DNA of 64,000 nt, taken from the NCBI GenBank assembly GCA_030620095.1, contig JAUTXW010000069.1, positions 496,001-560,000 of the forward strand, in the 5' to 3' direction. Position 1 is the first letter of the stretch. Each line of letters starts with the position of its first letter. The stretch is from Kuschelorhynchus macadamiae. Its lineage: Eukaryota; Arthropoda; Insecta; Coleoptera; Curculionidae. The notes below the pieces were generated by a model that was not told the origin of the DNA, did no database searches, and was given only the letters and a program-made list of their open reading frames with translations. Below, piece by piece: positions 12,550-23,039 of this stretch. The translations under genes were made by a program, and so were the position numbers.

Positions 12550-12825
12550 TATTTTATTAAAACACATTCAACTAGTTCCACTTAATACTCGCTAATACCA
12601 TGCATAATCTATCTACCATTACTTTCCATTATATTCTATCACACATATTTCAAAGTCTACCACCTTTTATTAATTACTATCAGCTTCCATTCATTACTAC
12701 CACTTTCCATTAAGTAGGTACTACCACACATATTTCAACTACTATCAACTTCCATTGATTACTACCACAGATAATTCAAATACTCACCGTTCATTGAATA
12801 CTACTGCACATTTTTCATTTACTAA
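12550..12825. repeat. Degenerate ~41-bp minisatellite, left array
   Basis: Degenerate units built from ACTACCACACATATTTCAA, CTACTATCAACTTCCATT and GATTACTACCACA, about 41 bp per full unit. The same unit occurs in reverse complement at 13490-13990. Confidence 0.75.
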
Positions 12826-12832
12826 AACCTTT

Positions 12833-13200
12833 TTGGGCCGTATTCCGGTAAAATTGGCAGAGCAAAATGACGGTCTAATAAAATGTAAAAAATCATTTTT
12901 AGGAAATTAAGTGTGATAGTGATAAAGGGTCTAAATTTTGGAGCGAAGACAAAACACTACTTATCCAACTGTGTTAAAACTTTGCACAAAAATCAGGTGT
13001 GAATAAGAGATAAACTTGTAAAATTTTGTCAAAATATCAAAACAATATGGCGGTATAAAGAAATGTTAACAAAATCGGTTAAATTATATTTCCTAGAATA
13101 AAAGCCTTCTTTTTACGGAGGAAATTAATAAATGTCATAACTGATTTTTTTATAGACTATATAAATAAAGTTATAAAAAATACAATAATGAAATAAATTA
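12833..13200 (+). repeat. 135-bp-monomer family, copy E (plus, headless)
   Basis: Core monomer marks GCAGAGCAAAATGACGG and CAAAACAATATGGCGG are followed by the second tail type: CCTAGAATAAAAGCCTTC, GAGGAAATTAATAAATG and TATAGACTATATAAATAAAG. It lies between two inverted arrays of the 41-bp minisatellite. Confidence 0.75.
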
Positions 13201-13489
13201 ACTAAAATCAATATTTAAAACAATGATATGCTGGGATATCGAAGTATTTCGTTTTTGGCCTATTTTACTTATCACGAAAACAGGCGGCTAATTTTATTTT
13301 ATTTCTTAAAACTAAATTGTAGCACTTATGTTATTATTATTTATTTTCCCATTAAATACAAATCATTTAAGTAAATACTTAGGAAACAAAGGATAACCTG
13401 CTCAAATTTTATAATAAATTTGTGTGTAGGTTTGTATATACGTATGTATTGTTTGTTAGATTGAAACAAAAAAAGTTGCGAAGATGATA
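13201..13489. other. Unassigned spacer
   Basis: No feature recognised between the repeat tail and the right minisatellite array. Confidence 0.4.
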
Positions 13490-13990
13490 GGTGTATATTT
13501 GTTTCAAACTGAAATGAAAGATGGTAGCAGAAAAATATTTGTGGTAGTACTTGATGGAAGGTGGTAGTAAATTAAATATGTGACTTATATGTGTGGTAGT
13601 GATCAATGGAAGCTGCTAGTAGTAGTTGAAATGCGTATTATAATAATCAATGAAAGGTGGAAAAAGGTGATAGTAAATGAAATATGTGTGGTAGTAATCA
13701 ATGGAAGTTGGTAGTAGTTGAAATAAGATTGGTAAGAGTCGATGGAAGGATGGTAATAAATAAAATATTTGCGGTAGTAGTCAATTGAAGCTGGTAGTAA
13801 ATGATATTTATGGCAGTAGTCAAAAGAAATCAATAATAGTTGAAACACGTTGATAGCGATCAATGGAAGGTCGTAGTAGTTGAACTATATATGGTAATAA
13901 TTAATGGAGGGTGATAGTAGTTGAAATACATGTGATAGTAATCAATGAATTGTGGGAGTAATTGAAATATTTATGATAGCAGTTCCATGA
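13490..13990. repeat. Degenerate ~41-bp minisatellite, right array (inverted)
   Basis: About ten to twelve units of the type AAATATGTGTGGTAGTAATC + AATGGAAGTTGGTAGTAGTTG, period 39-42 bp. They are the reverse complement of the left array. Minus-strand open frames in this array (13409-13606 and 13603-13863) are repeat translations, not genes. Confidence 0.8.
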
Positions 13991-15020
13991 GCATCAAAAT
14001 ATGTAAATCTGTTGAGTTCCTAAAAGTTGTGAGAAAGAATTTAAAAAATAAAAATCGGTCAGTAAATTAGATTTTTCCCATTTGCATGGTATGCTCGTTT
14101 TCACACTACCTTGGGTTAGACTACTAGGTGGGTTTTTTAAAGTTTTATCTTCAAAAGGTCTAATCAGCTAGTCCGGATTAATTTTTATTGATTATTTTTT
14201 TATTAAGTCAATACTAATCGAGATATTGGCAAAATTGTTAAAAAATATGTATTTTTGTACTTAAGGATAGTGGCAAAAGCAACAGTATAATTTCATTTTC
14301 TAAGTAAGACATTAATACTCAGTATAAAAGAAACTATTCAGTGTGTACCTAGAAACCACAAATATAAACGAATTGCAGTTGAGTTTGTGTTTGATTATTA
14401 TTACTTTATCAATATGACGGATAATTATTTATTTGGATTTCAATTAATAATACTACAGATAATACGTTTAATATTTTCTCGAACCCATGCATGATGTTAT
14501 CTAAATCGTTTTACGCAAATCGCAATTATACCTCTCTAAAAAGTACCTACCGGACATTTAATCAATAATTTTTTAAATCTGTTATTTCATATCTGACATT
14601 TATCACGTAGACCTTTAAAAATTACCGCTACATCATATTTCAGATATTATATCCGTAATACACAACATAAAATATTAATTTTTGCCTTACCTATGTAATT
14701 GTGTTAGATTTGATCAACTTACAGAAAGTCATAATTTTTATCATTCTGTGTTTATGTTATAGCCCATAAATTAATTTATTAAGTTCAAAATCACAAATAA
14801 TTAATCATTGAGCCAGAGCCCATTTCTACGTTGAATTTAAGTTCATCAGAATCTCAGTCACTACTGCATTGCCTAAGTTTCAAAAACTCTGTTAAATCGA
14901 GAATAGTTATCCTTGCTCTCAAATGTAACCAAACTGTTTGACCCCTCCGTCATGCTGAATACAAATTTGACATGTACATAGTTCTATTAAGCAATCCAAT
15001 GATGTGTCATTGGATCTTTC
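13991..15020. other. Unassigned intergenic DNA
   Basis: AT-rich. No gene or family recognised. It may include the missing 5' part of the Penelope-like element that follows, but no motif shows this. Confidence 0.45.
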
Positions 15021-15024
15021 AAAT

Positions 15025-15895
15025 TTTCTTAATCCATTACTGGAAAAACAAATTTGATTATAGAAAACTCTATACATTTCGTGGAAAAAGTTAAAGCAAT
15101 CCAGTTTGATCCCGGGGATATTTTGGTTAGTTTCGATGTAGAATCATTATACACAAATGTTCCTATTAACGACTCAATTTCCATTATATCAGACATATCG
15201 GAACATAATAATCTTGACAATAACTTAATAAATCTAGTGAAAGTTTGTCTAACATCTGCTTATTTCACTTTTTATGAACAAACCTCAGGGGCAGCTATGC
15301 GACCTCCATTATCACCTGTGGTAGCGAATCTCTTTATGGAGGCCTTTGAGGATATTACTTTAACATCCGCTCCACTAAAACCTACTCTACAGGTCTGTAG
15401 ATAATACTTTTGTTGTTTGGTCTCATGGATAGGAAAATCTCTGATATTTCTAGACAAATGGCACTATAGACAATATAGGACGATTACTTAGGCGGTCCAA
15501 CATACGTACAATCTTCAATGCACATAAGAAGATTGGACAATGCTTGCAATCCCAGAAAGATATTGTACCTTTTCAAACAGAAGAAGTATATGAAATTCCT
15601 TGCTCATGAGGAGAAGTATATGTAGGAGAAACAGGACGCCCAATATCCACTAGACTTAAGGAACATGAACGACGTATTAAAAAGAAACAAAATGTTTCAT
15701 TCTGCTGTAGCTGAATACCAGCATACCACTGGTCATATTATAAATGTAAAAAAAACCAAGATTCTAGCGTCAGTTCCAGGATTTTATAAACGCAAAATTA
15801 GAGAATCTATTGAAATTTTCAAACATACAAAAATCTTCCATAGAGATACCGTTTGCGGTCTACATCATACGTGTTACCCGATCTTAAGACAGGGT
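15025..15895 (+). pseudogene. Penelope-like element: RT plus GIY-YIG endonuclease
   Basis: Telomerase-related reverse transcriptase with a C-terminal GIY-YIG nuclease. The intact frame 15054-15404 carries GDILVSFDVESLYTNVPI (RT motif A, Asp kept) and PPLSPVVANLFMEAF (motif B). A frame shift follows. The next frame reads SVDNTFVVWSHG near 15401-15436, where the family has YVDDTF, so the catalytic pair is damaged (Tyr to Ser, second Asp to Asn). The thumb and VYRKPT region are deleted. The sequence resumes with RTIFNAHKKIGQCLQSQKD, then VYEIPCS, stop, GEVYVGETGRPISTRLKEHE (15582-15672): the Cys and GIY-YIG core with its Arg. It ends with SAVAEYQHTTGH and ILASVPGFYKRKIRESIEI in the frame 15665-15925. 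Inactive by frame shifts, a deletion and active-site loss. Confidence 0.9.
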
Positions 15896-15917
15896 CACGG
15901 TTCGGCGAGCACAAGTC

Positions 15918-15956
15918 GGGTATAAAAGTCCGCCTCAATCGCTCCAAACTCATTCT
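15918..15956 (+). promoter_or_regulatory. TATA/initiator core promoter in Penelope flanking repeat
   Basis: GGGTATAAAAGTCC (TATA from 15921) and CTCATTCTG (A at 15952 as +1) are 31 bases apart, the canonical insect spacing. It lies just after the GIY-YIG coding end, as expected where the flanking repeat or the next tandem unit of a Penelope-like element begins. Confidence 0.6.
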
Positions 15957-15970
15957 GTGTTCAGATCTCG

Positions 15971-16011
15971 TCCCCGAAGATGCCTCGTTCAATCGAAGGC
16001 GAAACGTGGGA
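15971..16011 (+). ncRNA. Decayed minimal hammerhead-like motif (Penelope)
   Basis: Outer stem TCCC (15971-15974) pairs with GGGA (16008-16011). Core strand CCGAAGA differs from CTGANGA by one base. One extra T is followed by stem GCCT, loop and AGGC. The second core strand is GAAACGT, followed by G where cleavable hammerheads have A, C or U. Same layout as 11164-11200, but two core changes suggest no cleavage. Confidence 0.45.
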
Positions 16012-16482
16012 TAGTGATTCCAATTTGGTAGGGTGTAATCCCAAGAATCATGATTTCTTAAGTGACCAAAGCCGTGAAAGCTTCTTTTCTATATGCTTTG
16101 TTACTTTCATCCGCGCCCTCTAGTTTCCCTATTAGAATAACCTGAAAATTACATGTTTGTCGAAACTATTTTAAACAATAACACTAGAATAACGGGCAGC
16201 TAAACAAAATCGAAATAAGCTAGATGACACAGTTTAATAATTATTCTACAAATTGCAATTTGGCCAGGTATGACATGTTTCCATTTACGTAATGTAAAGG
16301 CATTTTTTTAGTTATTAAAAAATAAATCTACTTCTACATATTTGATCCTCATAATATTTGTCTCTCCATTTTTAATGTTTCCGAAAGTGCCATTTTATTT
16401 TATACAGGTCAACGGTTAGATTCATAGAGGTTACTGGGGTCAAGAATGTCTTTTTTTTCCTGGCCTAAATTTTCAATCGATT

Positions 16483-16485
<3 letters not shown>
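16012..16485. other. 3' flank of Penelope-like copy, otherwise unassigned
   Basis: The first part (to about 16130) probably belongs to the Penelope flanking repeat or 5' untranslated region. No further feature was recognised. Confidence 0.4.

Positions 16486-16521
<36 letters not shown>
16486..16521. repeat. (TA)n microsatellite
   Basis: About 36 bp of TA. Confidence 0.95.
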
Positions 16522-16523
<2 letters not shown>

Positions 16524-16734
16524 CCCTTTGTCACGTATGGTTAATCTTTTATTCTATATTTAGATGTGGAATCGGAGAAATATATTCCAGAAGTTGAGGT
16601 ATTGACTGTTTTTGCTTATTTCTTACATTTTGTTGTAAATAAAGGATGGTGAATTACTGCCACTAGCCGTAGCTGATTATACGTCTAACTTTTTATCAGT
16701 AGCTATCTTCGTGACTGAATGGCTGACTAGCAGA

Positions 16735-17330
16735 TAACGGTGGACCTAGAGATTTCAAATTTGGTGGAAATATCCCTTGAGTACCCTAGTGGTGCATTAA
16801 GGAGGAATTTTACGAACATATAGTCTCCAAAAGAAATAAAATAACACTGTTTCATTATTTTTGAAAATTAATCTTCTAAGAAGGTGAATGGGAATGCAAA
16901 ATATGTATGGGGAAACGTTGATTTTGGACTGACGTACAACCTAAGCCTAAGTCTGGTAGACTTAGAGATTTGAAATTTACAAGAAATATTTCTTGAGTAC
17001 CCTAGCGGTGCAAAAAGGAGGGATTTTACAAAATTACTTTAATTAATTTTGGATTGACAGACAACGCACAGCCTAAGCCGATGGATTAAAGATTTCAAAT
17101 TGGAAAGAAATATTCCTTAAGTATCCTAGGGATGTACAACGGAAGGATTTTACAAAATTCCATCCATAAAGTTGTGGTAAGTATGATGAAAACACTTTTT
17201 TTAAGTTACGATGATGACATATTGTAGATATAGTCTTCAAAAGAAATAACATATGTCTCATTATTTTTAAAAATTCTATGCGGATGAATGGGGTGGCAAA
17301 GTTTGTACGGAGGTACATTATTTTGTCGTA
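16735..17330 (+). repeat. Tandem repeat, three units
   Basis: The core block AGATTTCAAATTTGGTGG ... TTGAGTACCCTAG ... GGAGGGATTTTAC recurs at about 16750, 16960 and 17085. A second block (TAGTCTTCAAAAGAAATAA, GTTTCATTATTTTTGAAAAT) accompanies the first and third units. Units are about 125-210 bp because the second block is missing from the middle one. Minus frames over 17073-17415 are chance frames. Confidence 0.75.
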
Positions 17331-17414
17331 TCGATTTGAAACTTCTCAAGTGTATGTAATTCGGATGACAATACAATAAATATACCATATCATCGTGCTG
17401 ATCTGATTGCGACA

Positions 17415-17460
17415 TTAACCGACTTCAAAAAAAAGAGCAGGTTATCAATTTAACCCTATG
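17415..17460 (+). repeat. AACCGACTTCAAAAAA-type terminal motif
   Basis: TTAACCGACTTCAAAAAAAA followed by GAGCAGGTTATCAATT resembles a terminus common in insect repeats. A shorter match (AAAACCGACTTCAAAAAAAT) is at 18397, and a reverse-complement relative (ATTGATAGACCCTCCTTTTT) is at 49105. Confidence 0.5.
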
Positions 17461-17639
17461 TAAATTTTCTTTTATGTATGTGTTCACGTATATTTTGACA
17501 CCCACTTTCAGAATTTATTACTGAAGAAAGAAGAAAATGTTGAATACAAAAGGTTTATGGTTTTCTCTAAATCGTCAGAATTTGCTAAAAAAATAAACGA
17601 ATAACAATTGGAAATTAAAAAAATGGGCCTCGACTTTGT

Positions 17640-18000
17640 TATTTTAAATGGAACACCCTGTATAATATTATTTCAGTAAATGGGCATCTTCTTGGTGATT
17701 ATAAAAATATGAGGTTTGATACCTTTATCTTTAAACGCAACCGACAAATTTGACAAAAACTTTGCCATAAGGGGCAATGTGTTAGAAAAAGAGAAAACAA
17801 AGACATAAATAAATAATCATTACAAAGGAATACACTAAACTTGGATTACTCTTATGGCAAGGTTCCTTTCAATTTTCTTGGGTATCTTTAAAGATAAAGG
17901 TATTGAACAAAAAGTATTTTTATAATCAGGAATGAGATGTCCATTTATTGAAATAATATTATCCAGGATGTTCCGTTAAAACAAAACCAAATTTGCCATT
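17640..18000 (+). repeat. GGAACACCCTRTATA dispersed repeat, copy 2
   Basis: Contains AAATGGAACACCCTGTATAA, GGCATCTTCTTGGTGATTAT and inverted halves around GATACCTTTATCTTTAAA and TTTAAAGATAAAGGTATTGA, so the two halves are partly palindromic. Related to 6281-6500. Confidence 0.5.
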
Positions 18001-18159
18001 TTTTCTTCACTTTCCAATTATTTTTTGTTTATTTTGTTGTCAAATTCTGAAGGTAAAGGTAAAACGAAATAATTTTATAGTCAACATGTTCTTCTGTCTC
18101 AAATAATAAACTCTGTAAGTGGGTGTCAAAATATACGTGAGCACCCTGTACATCGAATA

Positions 18160-18262
18160 CACCATGTTGGTTTGACCAATTTGGGTGAAATTTTCAGAGC
18201 ATAGTCAGGATATTGCCAGAGTGGTCCCATAGCAAGCATATTAAAAAATGCCTTTTGAACTA
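18160..18262 (+). repeat. Dispersed repeat, inverted partner at 48955-49075
   Basis: GTTTGACCAATTTGGGTGAA, TCAGGATATTGCCAGAG and GGTCCCATAGCAAGCATATT are found as reverse complement at 48955-49075. Family unknown. Confidence 0.6.
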
Positions 18263-18404
18263 TTTACGCGATACTACATTGAACAATTATGCTTACTGTG
18301 GACCCAGTGGCTATTTGTTAAACCTGACTTTTACAATAAAATTCATATAAATTAAACTAAAAAGGATGAAACATAAATTTTTATAACAAAAATAAAACCG
18401 ACTT

Positions 18405-18510
18405 CAAAAAAATGCACTAAGAAATGAAAAATGATATTTTATTCCATCTTGAAAACTTTAGTCTGTGAAGTCGGCGCCAAACATATTCTTAAGTATTTAA
18501 TCAATATTTA
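18405..18510 (+). repeat. Dispersed repeat, direct partner at 48485-48585
   Basis: ATATTTTATTCCATCTTGAA, GTGAAGTCGGCGCCAAAC and TTCTTAAGTATTTAATC match 48485-48585 in the same orientation. Confidence 0.6.
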
Positions 18511-18854
18511 TATTACCACATCATCTACGCATACGAAGTTGCGGACAAAAGCTAGTTATTTTATAACGGATTTAATTTCACTTGTATATTCTGCATTAGA
18601 GGGAATGACTCCTTGCCTTCCGTAGTACTGTAGCCCCTTAAACACCGCTCAACCTAGGATATCAGTCAACCTACTTTTGAAAGGAAAAGGTGATAATGTC
18701 TCATAGGGGGAGTTCCCTTAGACTGGCGATGGTGCCCAACGCTCTTCGAAAATCGATCATTTGAGTCACAAAGTACATGTTAAAACGATTTATTTTTCTA
18801 TTTACATTCTCTTTATAATAGTGATACATAGCTTCACATTGTGAAGGTCACTCG

Positions 18855-18856
<2 letters not shown>
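18511..18856. other. Unassigned spacer
   Basis: Nothing recognised. Confidence 0.4.

Positions 18857-18917
<61 letters not shown>
18857..18917. repeat. (TA)n microsatellite
   Basis: About 60 bp of TA. Confidence 0.95.
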
Positions 18918-18921
<4 letters not shown>

Positions 18922-20325
18922 ATGTATATTCATTGTATAAATATATACTAGACCCACATATGACGCTACTTGGGAACGCGTCGGGAAAGTAGCTCAACCT
19001 CCGAAATTCACTGTATAATGTCTTCAAATGCTAAGTTTTTATATATTTTTGGGACAGTTGTATTTTCCCATTAATTTGTTCATTTAACTTAACAAATATT
19101 TCACTTTTCTGTTACTTTTGGGTTCATGAATATCTAAGGCTTCTGTTTGTACATCCCTAAGCGACAATATCATTAAAATAAGTATATTTTTGGTATTTAA
19201 TTGTTTCTGGTATTTGAGCTGTGAGTTTATGAAGTGTTTAATGCATACTCGTAGTAATGCTTCAGTTAACAGTATATAAAATTGCGTTTATTATTTTCAA
19301 AATAACTATCAGTGTGCTTTAATAGCCACTTTTATATAGATGCAAAACATTTGAATTTATTTTACAACCTGCCCGTTAAATTCGCTGATATACTCGTATA
19401 ACCCTAATTAATTGGCTTGCTACATTTAAAAAAAAGTTAGCTATATTAGCTGCCAGGCAAAAATAAGAAAAATACTGTTAAAGTCTGTTTAAGTTCGGGT
19501 ATTTTAGACTCTTTAGGTGCGCTTAGCTTCTTTGGCTGTTTTAGAGATCATATTTGTTCAAAGTTCTTCAGTGACGATATACATCTTTGATCTGAACTTC
19601 TCTTATTCTGCATTATTGACTGGAGTCGATGTCCAATATAGATAAGAGGTTTTCTGTTTTCTAATATTGTTTAAAGTGAGTAGTCCATGATAATCCATGC
19701 ATGAGGCGATGACACCTGACACTAAAATGACTATCTTGTTTTTTTAGAAGCATTAATTAAAGTCTAATATACAGGGTATTTTACTTAAAATTCTTCGCTT
19801 TTCGGGAAACTTATTCATAAAAAAAAACGAGTTTAATGAGATGATTCAATACGAAAACTTGGTGGCTCGGATGAATACGGACTCTGACACAAAACTTTAT
19901 TTGTAACGCGTAACCAGTGCCGTACCTACATCCCCGTTAGCCCCCCCCCCACGGGTGAGGGGACACTGCTGTTAGCGAAGAACCTCAGGGGAAACTATCG
20001 AGGACTTTTTTATTATCAGTTTCGACCCGTTGTCGAAAACTAATTTGATTTTAAATAGTTCTTGTAAAATCTTTGTTTTGTTGTATGCAGCTTGAAGTTA
20101 GTACAGGCGCCTACTGGAACCTTTGAAAATGCACGATAGCTACATCTTTTGGGGCATTTCAGGTAAAATATCGACAAAATGAAAAAAGTCATTTAGGTGT
20201 ATGTTTAATAGTGTTAGGTGTTTGTTGAGTTGAAAACTTTAGAAGATTTAGGTAGGGTCATTTCTAGAGCTTTTCGTCATGACAAAACCAAGCAACAAAA
20301 AAAAAATCTGAGTAAACCCGCAGCT
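18918..20325. other. Unassigned intergenic DNA
   Basis: No gene recognised. It contains an isolated hAT-like end near 19915. Confidence 0.45.
19915..19990 (+). repeat. Isolated hAT-like terminus with poly-C
   Basis: CCAGTGCCGTACCTACATCC followed by a run of ten C resembles hAT/MITE ends of the CAGTGGCGTA type, as in the MITE at 33018. No partner end was found. Confidence 0.3.
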
Positions 20326-20329
20326 TAAA

Positions 20330-21835
20330 AAATGACATCCGACCAATATCATCAGATCAACGTAACGTTGAAAACCAAATACAAACATTTAACAATTTAA
20401 TTTTTAGTCTATTTGATAAGCATGCTCCTTTACAGAATGCTAGGGTAACAAAACCGCAAGCTCCCTGGCTAAATGATGAAATTAAGCACCTAAAAAAACT
20501 TAGAAATAAAGCTTGGCAAAAATATAAAAGGACTAAAACTGATTTTGATCGTAACTTACGTTAAATTACTCCGCACCGTTTCAGCAGTAAGAATAGCAAA
20601 GAAATTTTATCTAACTAATATAAGTCACCAAAATAACTCATGCAGAACATGGAAGGCTCTTAACACTTTACATGTGCATTGTAACAGATCTAACATTTTA
20701 CCCATAAATGTATCTAATCCCGAAGATATTAATACATATTTTCTACAAAATGTATCTAGCAAATGCAAGGAGAAAATCGGCTTTAACAATAATAACTCAC
20801 ATAACAGAGAAATAGCTTTTACATTTTCCCTCTCATCTATTGAAGACATGCATTTTATCTTACACAATATTAAAACAAACGCGCAAGGAACAGATAGTAT
20901 AAATTTAAAAATGCTAAAGTTGTGTAGCCCTTTTATTAACCACACTATTCTTCATACTATTAATAGCTTTATAGAGAATAACCATTTTCCTATGCTCTGG
21001 AAAAAAGCAGTAGGAATACCTCTTCCAAAAACTAATAAACCACAAAGTTTCTCTGATTTGAGAATAATTAGTATTTTACCTGCAAAGTGCCGAAAACATT
21101 AATCAAGACTTAAGTCTAATAAAATCCCTCTCCGAAGAACACAACCTGAATTTAAACTCTGAAAAAATTAAGATTTTATGCATCGGTAGTAAAGCGAAAA
21201 GAAATCTTGTAAAAACACCTTAGACGTCCACATTGATAACACTCCACTGACTTTTATTTCTTGCGCTAAAAATTCAGGCCTACTAGTCGATGAAGAACTG
21301 CGTTTTAGCGAACATATAAAAAATCTCTCTAAAAAGGCATTGCACTATAACCTAAAAAAAAATGCTATGCGAAAGTTTAGTCTTGTCTCATTTTACCTAC
21401 TGTGATTTTATTTATGGTCCGTGTTTGTACGAAAGCGACAAATACAGAATACAGAAAATACAAAATGCATGCTGTAGGTCTCTATGGTCTACGGAAGTAT
21501 GATCATATCACAGAAAAAATATGGGAATGTGGATGGCTTAATATGGAAAATCGTAGGATACATCACCTTGGTAACTTTGTGACTGATTCATCAAAATATA
21601 AGTTCATTCCCAGAAGCCGGATTCACGACAGAAATACCAGGTTTAAAAATCAATTTACTTTTCCAAAACATAGAGCAGCCATGTTTAAGAGACGTTTTAT
21701 TTTTACCTCTATAAATCTATACAACTCTTTACCTGATATTTTTAAAATATATAACATAAACAAAATTTTAGTTTTTTCTTCTTTTTTCATTTTTATTTTA
21801 TTGCAAATTAAAAGTAGATATTAATCTGTTACTTA
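20330..21835 (+). pseudogene. Jockey/CR1-like LINE, RT core deleted
   Basis: Pre-RT linker near 20463 (PWLNDEIKHLKKLRNKAWQK), then a continuous frame 20545-21102 with NTYFLQNVSSKCKEKI, GTDSINLKMLKL and WKKAVGIPLPKTNKPQ-SFSDLR, which is the start of the RT domain. The frame reaches ISILPA and then jumps to DLSLIKSLSEEHNLNLNSEK, which normally lies after the YADD motif, so motifs A to C are deleted. The C-terminal part, frame 21402-21824, reads YGLRKYDHITEKIWECGWLN and KHRAAMFKRRFIFTSINLYN, typical of LINE tails. Frame shifts are present at 20540 and 21100-21400. It ends downstream in an ATT microsatellite. Dead copy. Confidence 0.8.
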
Positions 21836-22027
21836 AAGTTTTCTCAAGCGAAGACGCCATTTTTAGGATATAATTTACTTAGCTTGGAGGGATGACAAAT
21901 TCAGATCTGGTTGAGTAAGCGTAGCCACTTGGCTAGATTTCGCCAAAGTGAAGTCTTGTCTTCCTGTCCTTTAATCTCTATGTCACTAAAGAATATATGT
22001 CTGTAAACTATTTTGTTTATTTTTTTT

Positions 22028-22072
22028 TAATAAAAGTCATTTATTATTATTATCATTATTATTATTATTATG
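22028..22072 (+). repeat. (ATT)n tail of the preceding LINE
   Basis: AATAAAAGTCATTTATTATT and further ATT units. ATT tails of this kind mark LINE 3' ends; similar tails occur at 56485 and 63444. Confidence 0.7.
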
Positions 22073-22560
22073 GCATACATATCAAAATTCATCCTCCATG
22101 CTGCCGCCGCCATATCTAAATTTTTGAATGTCAAAGATTCATAATTTGGACTCTTAATTAATATTCCCAGGGGTACATTCTTTGACATATTGCTCCGACG
22201 CAATTACCATGGTTTCATCGATTATAATGTCAACAATGTGAGATAAGTATACGTTATGTTAGTTAGGGATAGTCAGAGAAAATGCACGGGTGAAATATTT
22301 TGTGTGATGTTCAAATATATCCCCCCAGATCCTAATTTTACTCGAATCGAACCACAAATAACATTACTTGTCCGCTATGTTGGGGCAGCCATCTTCAATT
22401 TTTATCCACAAAAGTGTCTAATTCTATTGCCACGCGAAATGTATACGCATACCAAAGTTGACTTAATTAATGGATACGTGGAAGTGAGTGAACAAGCTGT
22501 TATAATATTTGAACCGACAAACAAACAAACCCACAAGTAAGTGAAGTTAATAAAATCGTG
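22073..22560. other. Unclassified repeat-like segment with a 94-aa frame
   Basis: The plus frame 22256-22540 encodes 94 residues (FKYIPPDPNF, GAAIFNFYPQ, VEVSEQAVIIFEP) and ends in CCGACAAACAAACAAACCC. The layout (coding-looking block, then a CAAA/CAGA tract, then AAAATCGTG) is reminiscent of the head of the monomer family. No domain recognised. More likely part of an unnamed transposon than a gene. Confidence 0.3.
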
Positions 22561-23039
22561 GTAAAAATATATTTCTCGTTAACGTGAGGAAGATCTACCA
22601 TTTCGAGATAATATGAAATAAATATATAACAAACCAGCAACCAACAAGTAACATGAATGAATAAAAACAATGATTATTACAACTCTGTAGGAATACGCTA
22701 CTGGCTACTGGTGCGGATTGTCAAACAAAATTTACATTAATTTACTGGAATACTCCGACACCGCGAGCATGGACAGCTAACTTATAATAATTTAAGCGAT
22801 TACTTAAACTATCTAAGTTAGCGGTTCCCAACCTGTGGTTCGGGAACCTCCAGGGGCTCGCGAAGTCGAAACGAGGGGTTCGCGACAAGAAAAACCATAA
22901 TGGCGGAATGAATCATGCCTAATCCTTAAAATTTTAATTAATTAATATCTTAAATTTTGCTAAATCTTGCGGAAGTGTCTTGTAAATCAGTTAACGGACA
23001 CTACTTCGGCTAGTAGGTGGATCAACGTTCAAACGACAG

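Noticed and set aside
13409..13863. Minus-strand open frames rich in Tyr and His
   Set aside because: They run across the 41-bp minisatellite and follow its period; no coding evidence.
12550..13990. CRISPR array
   Set aside because: Repeats are contiguous and degenerate without unique spacers, and the DNA is eukaryotic.
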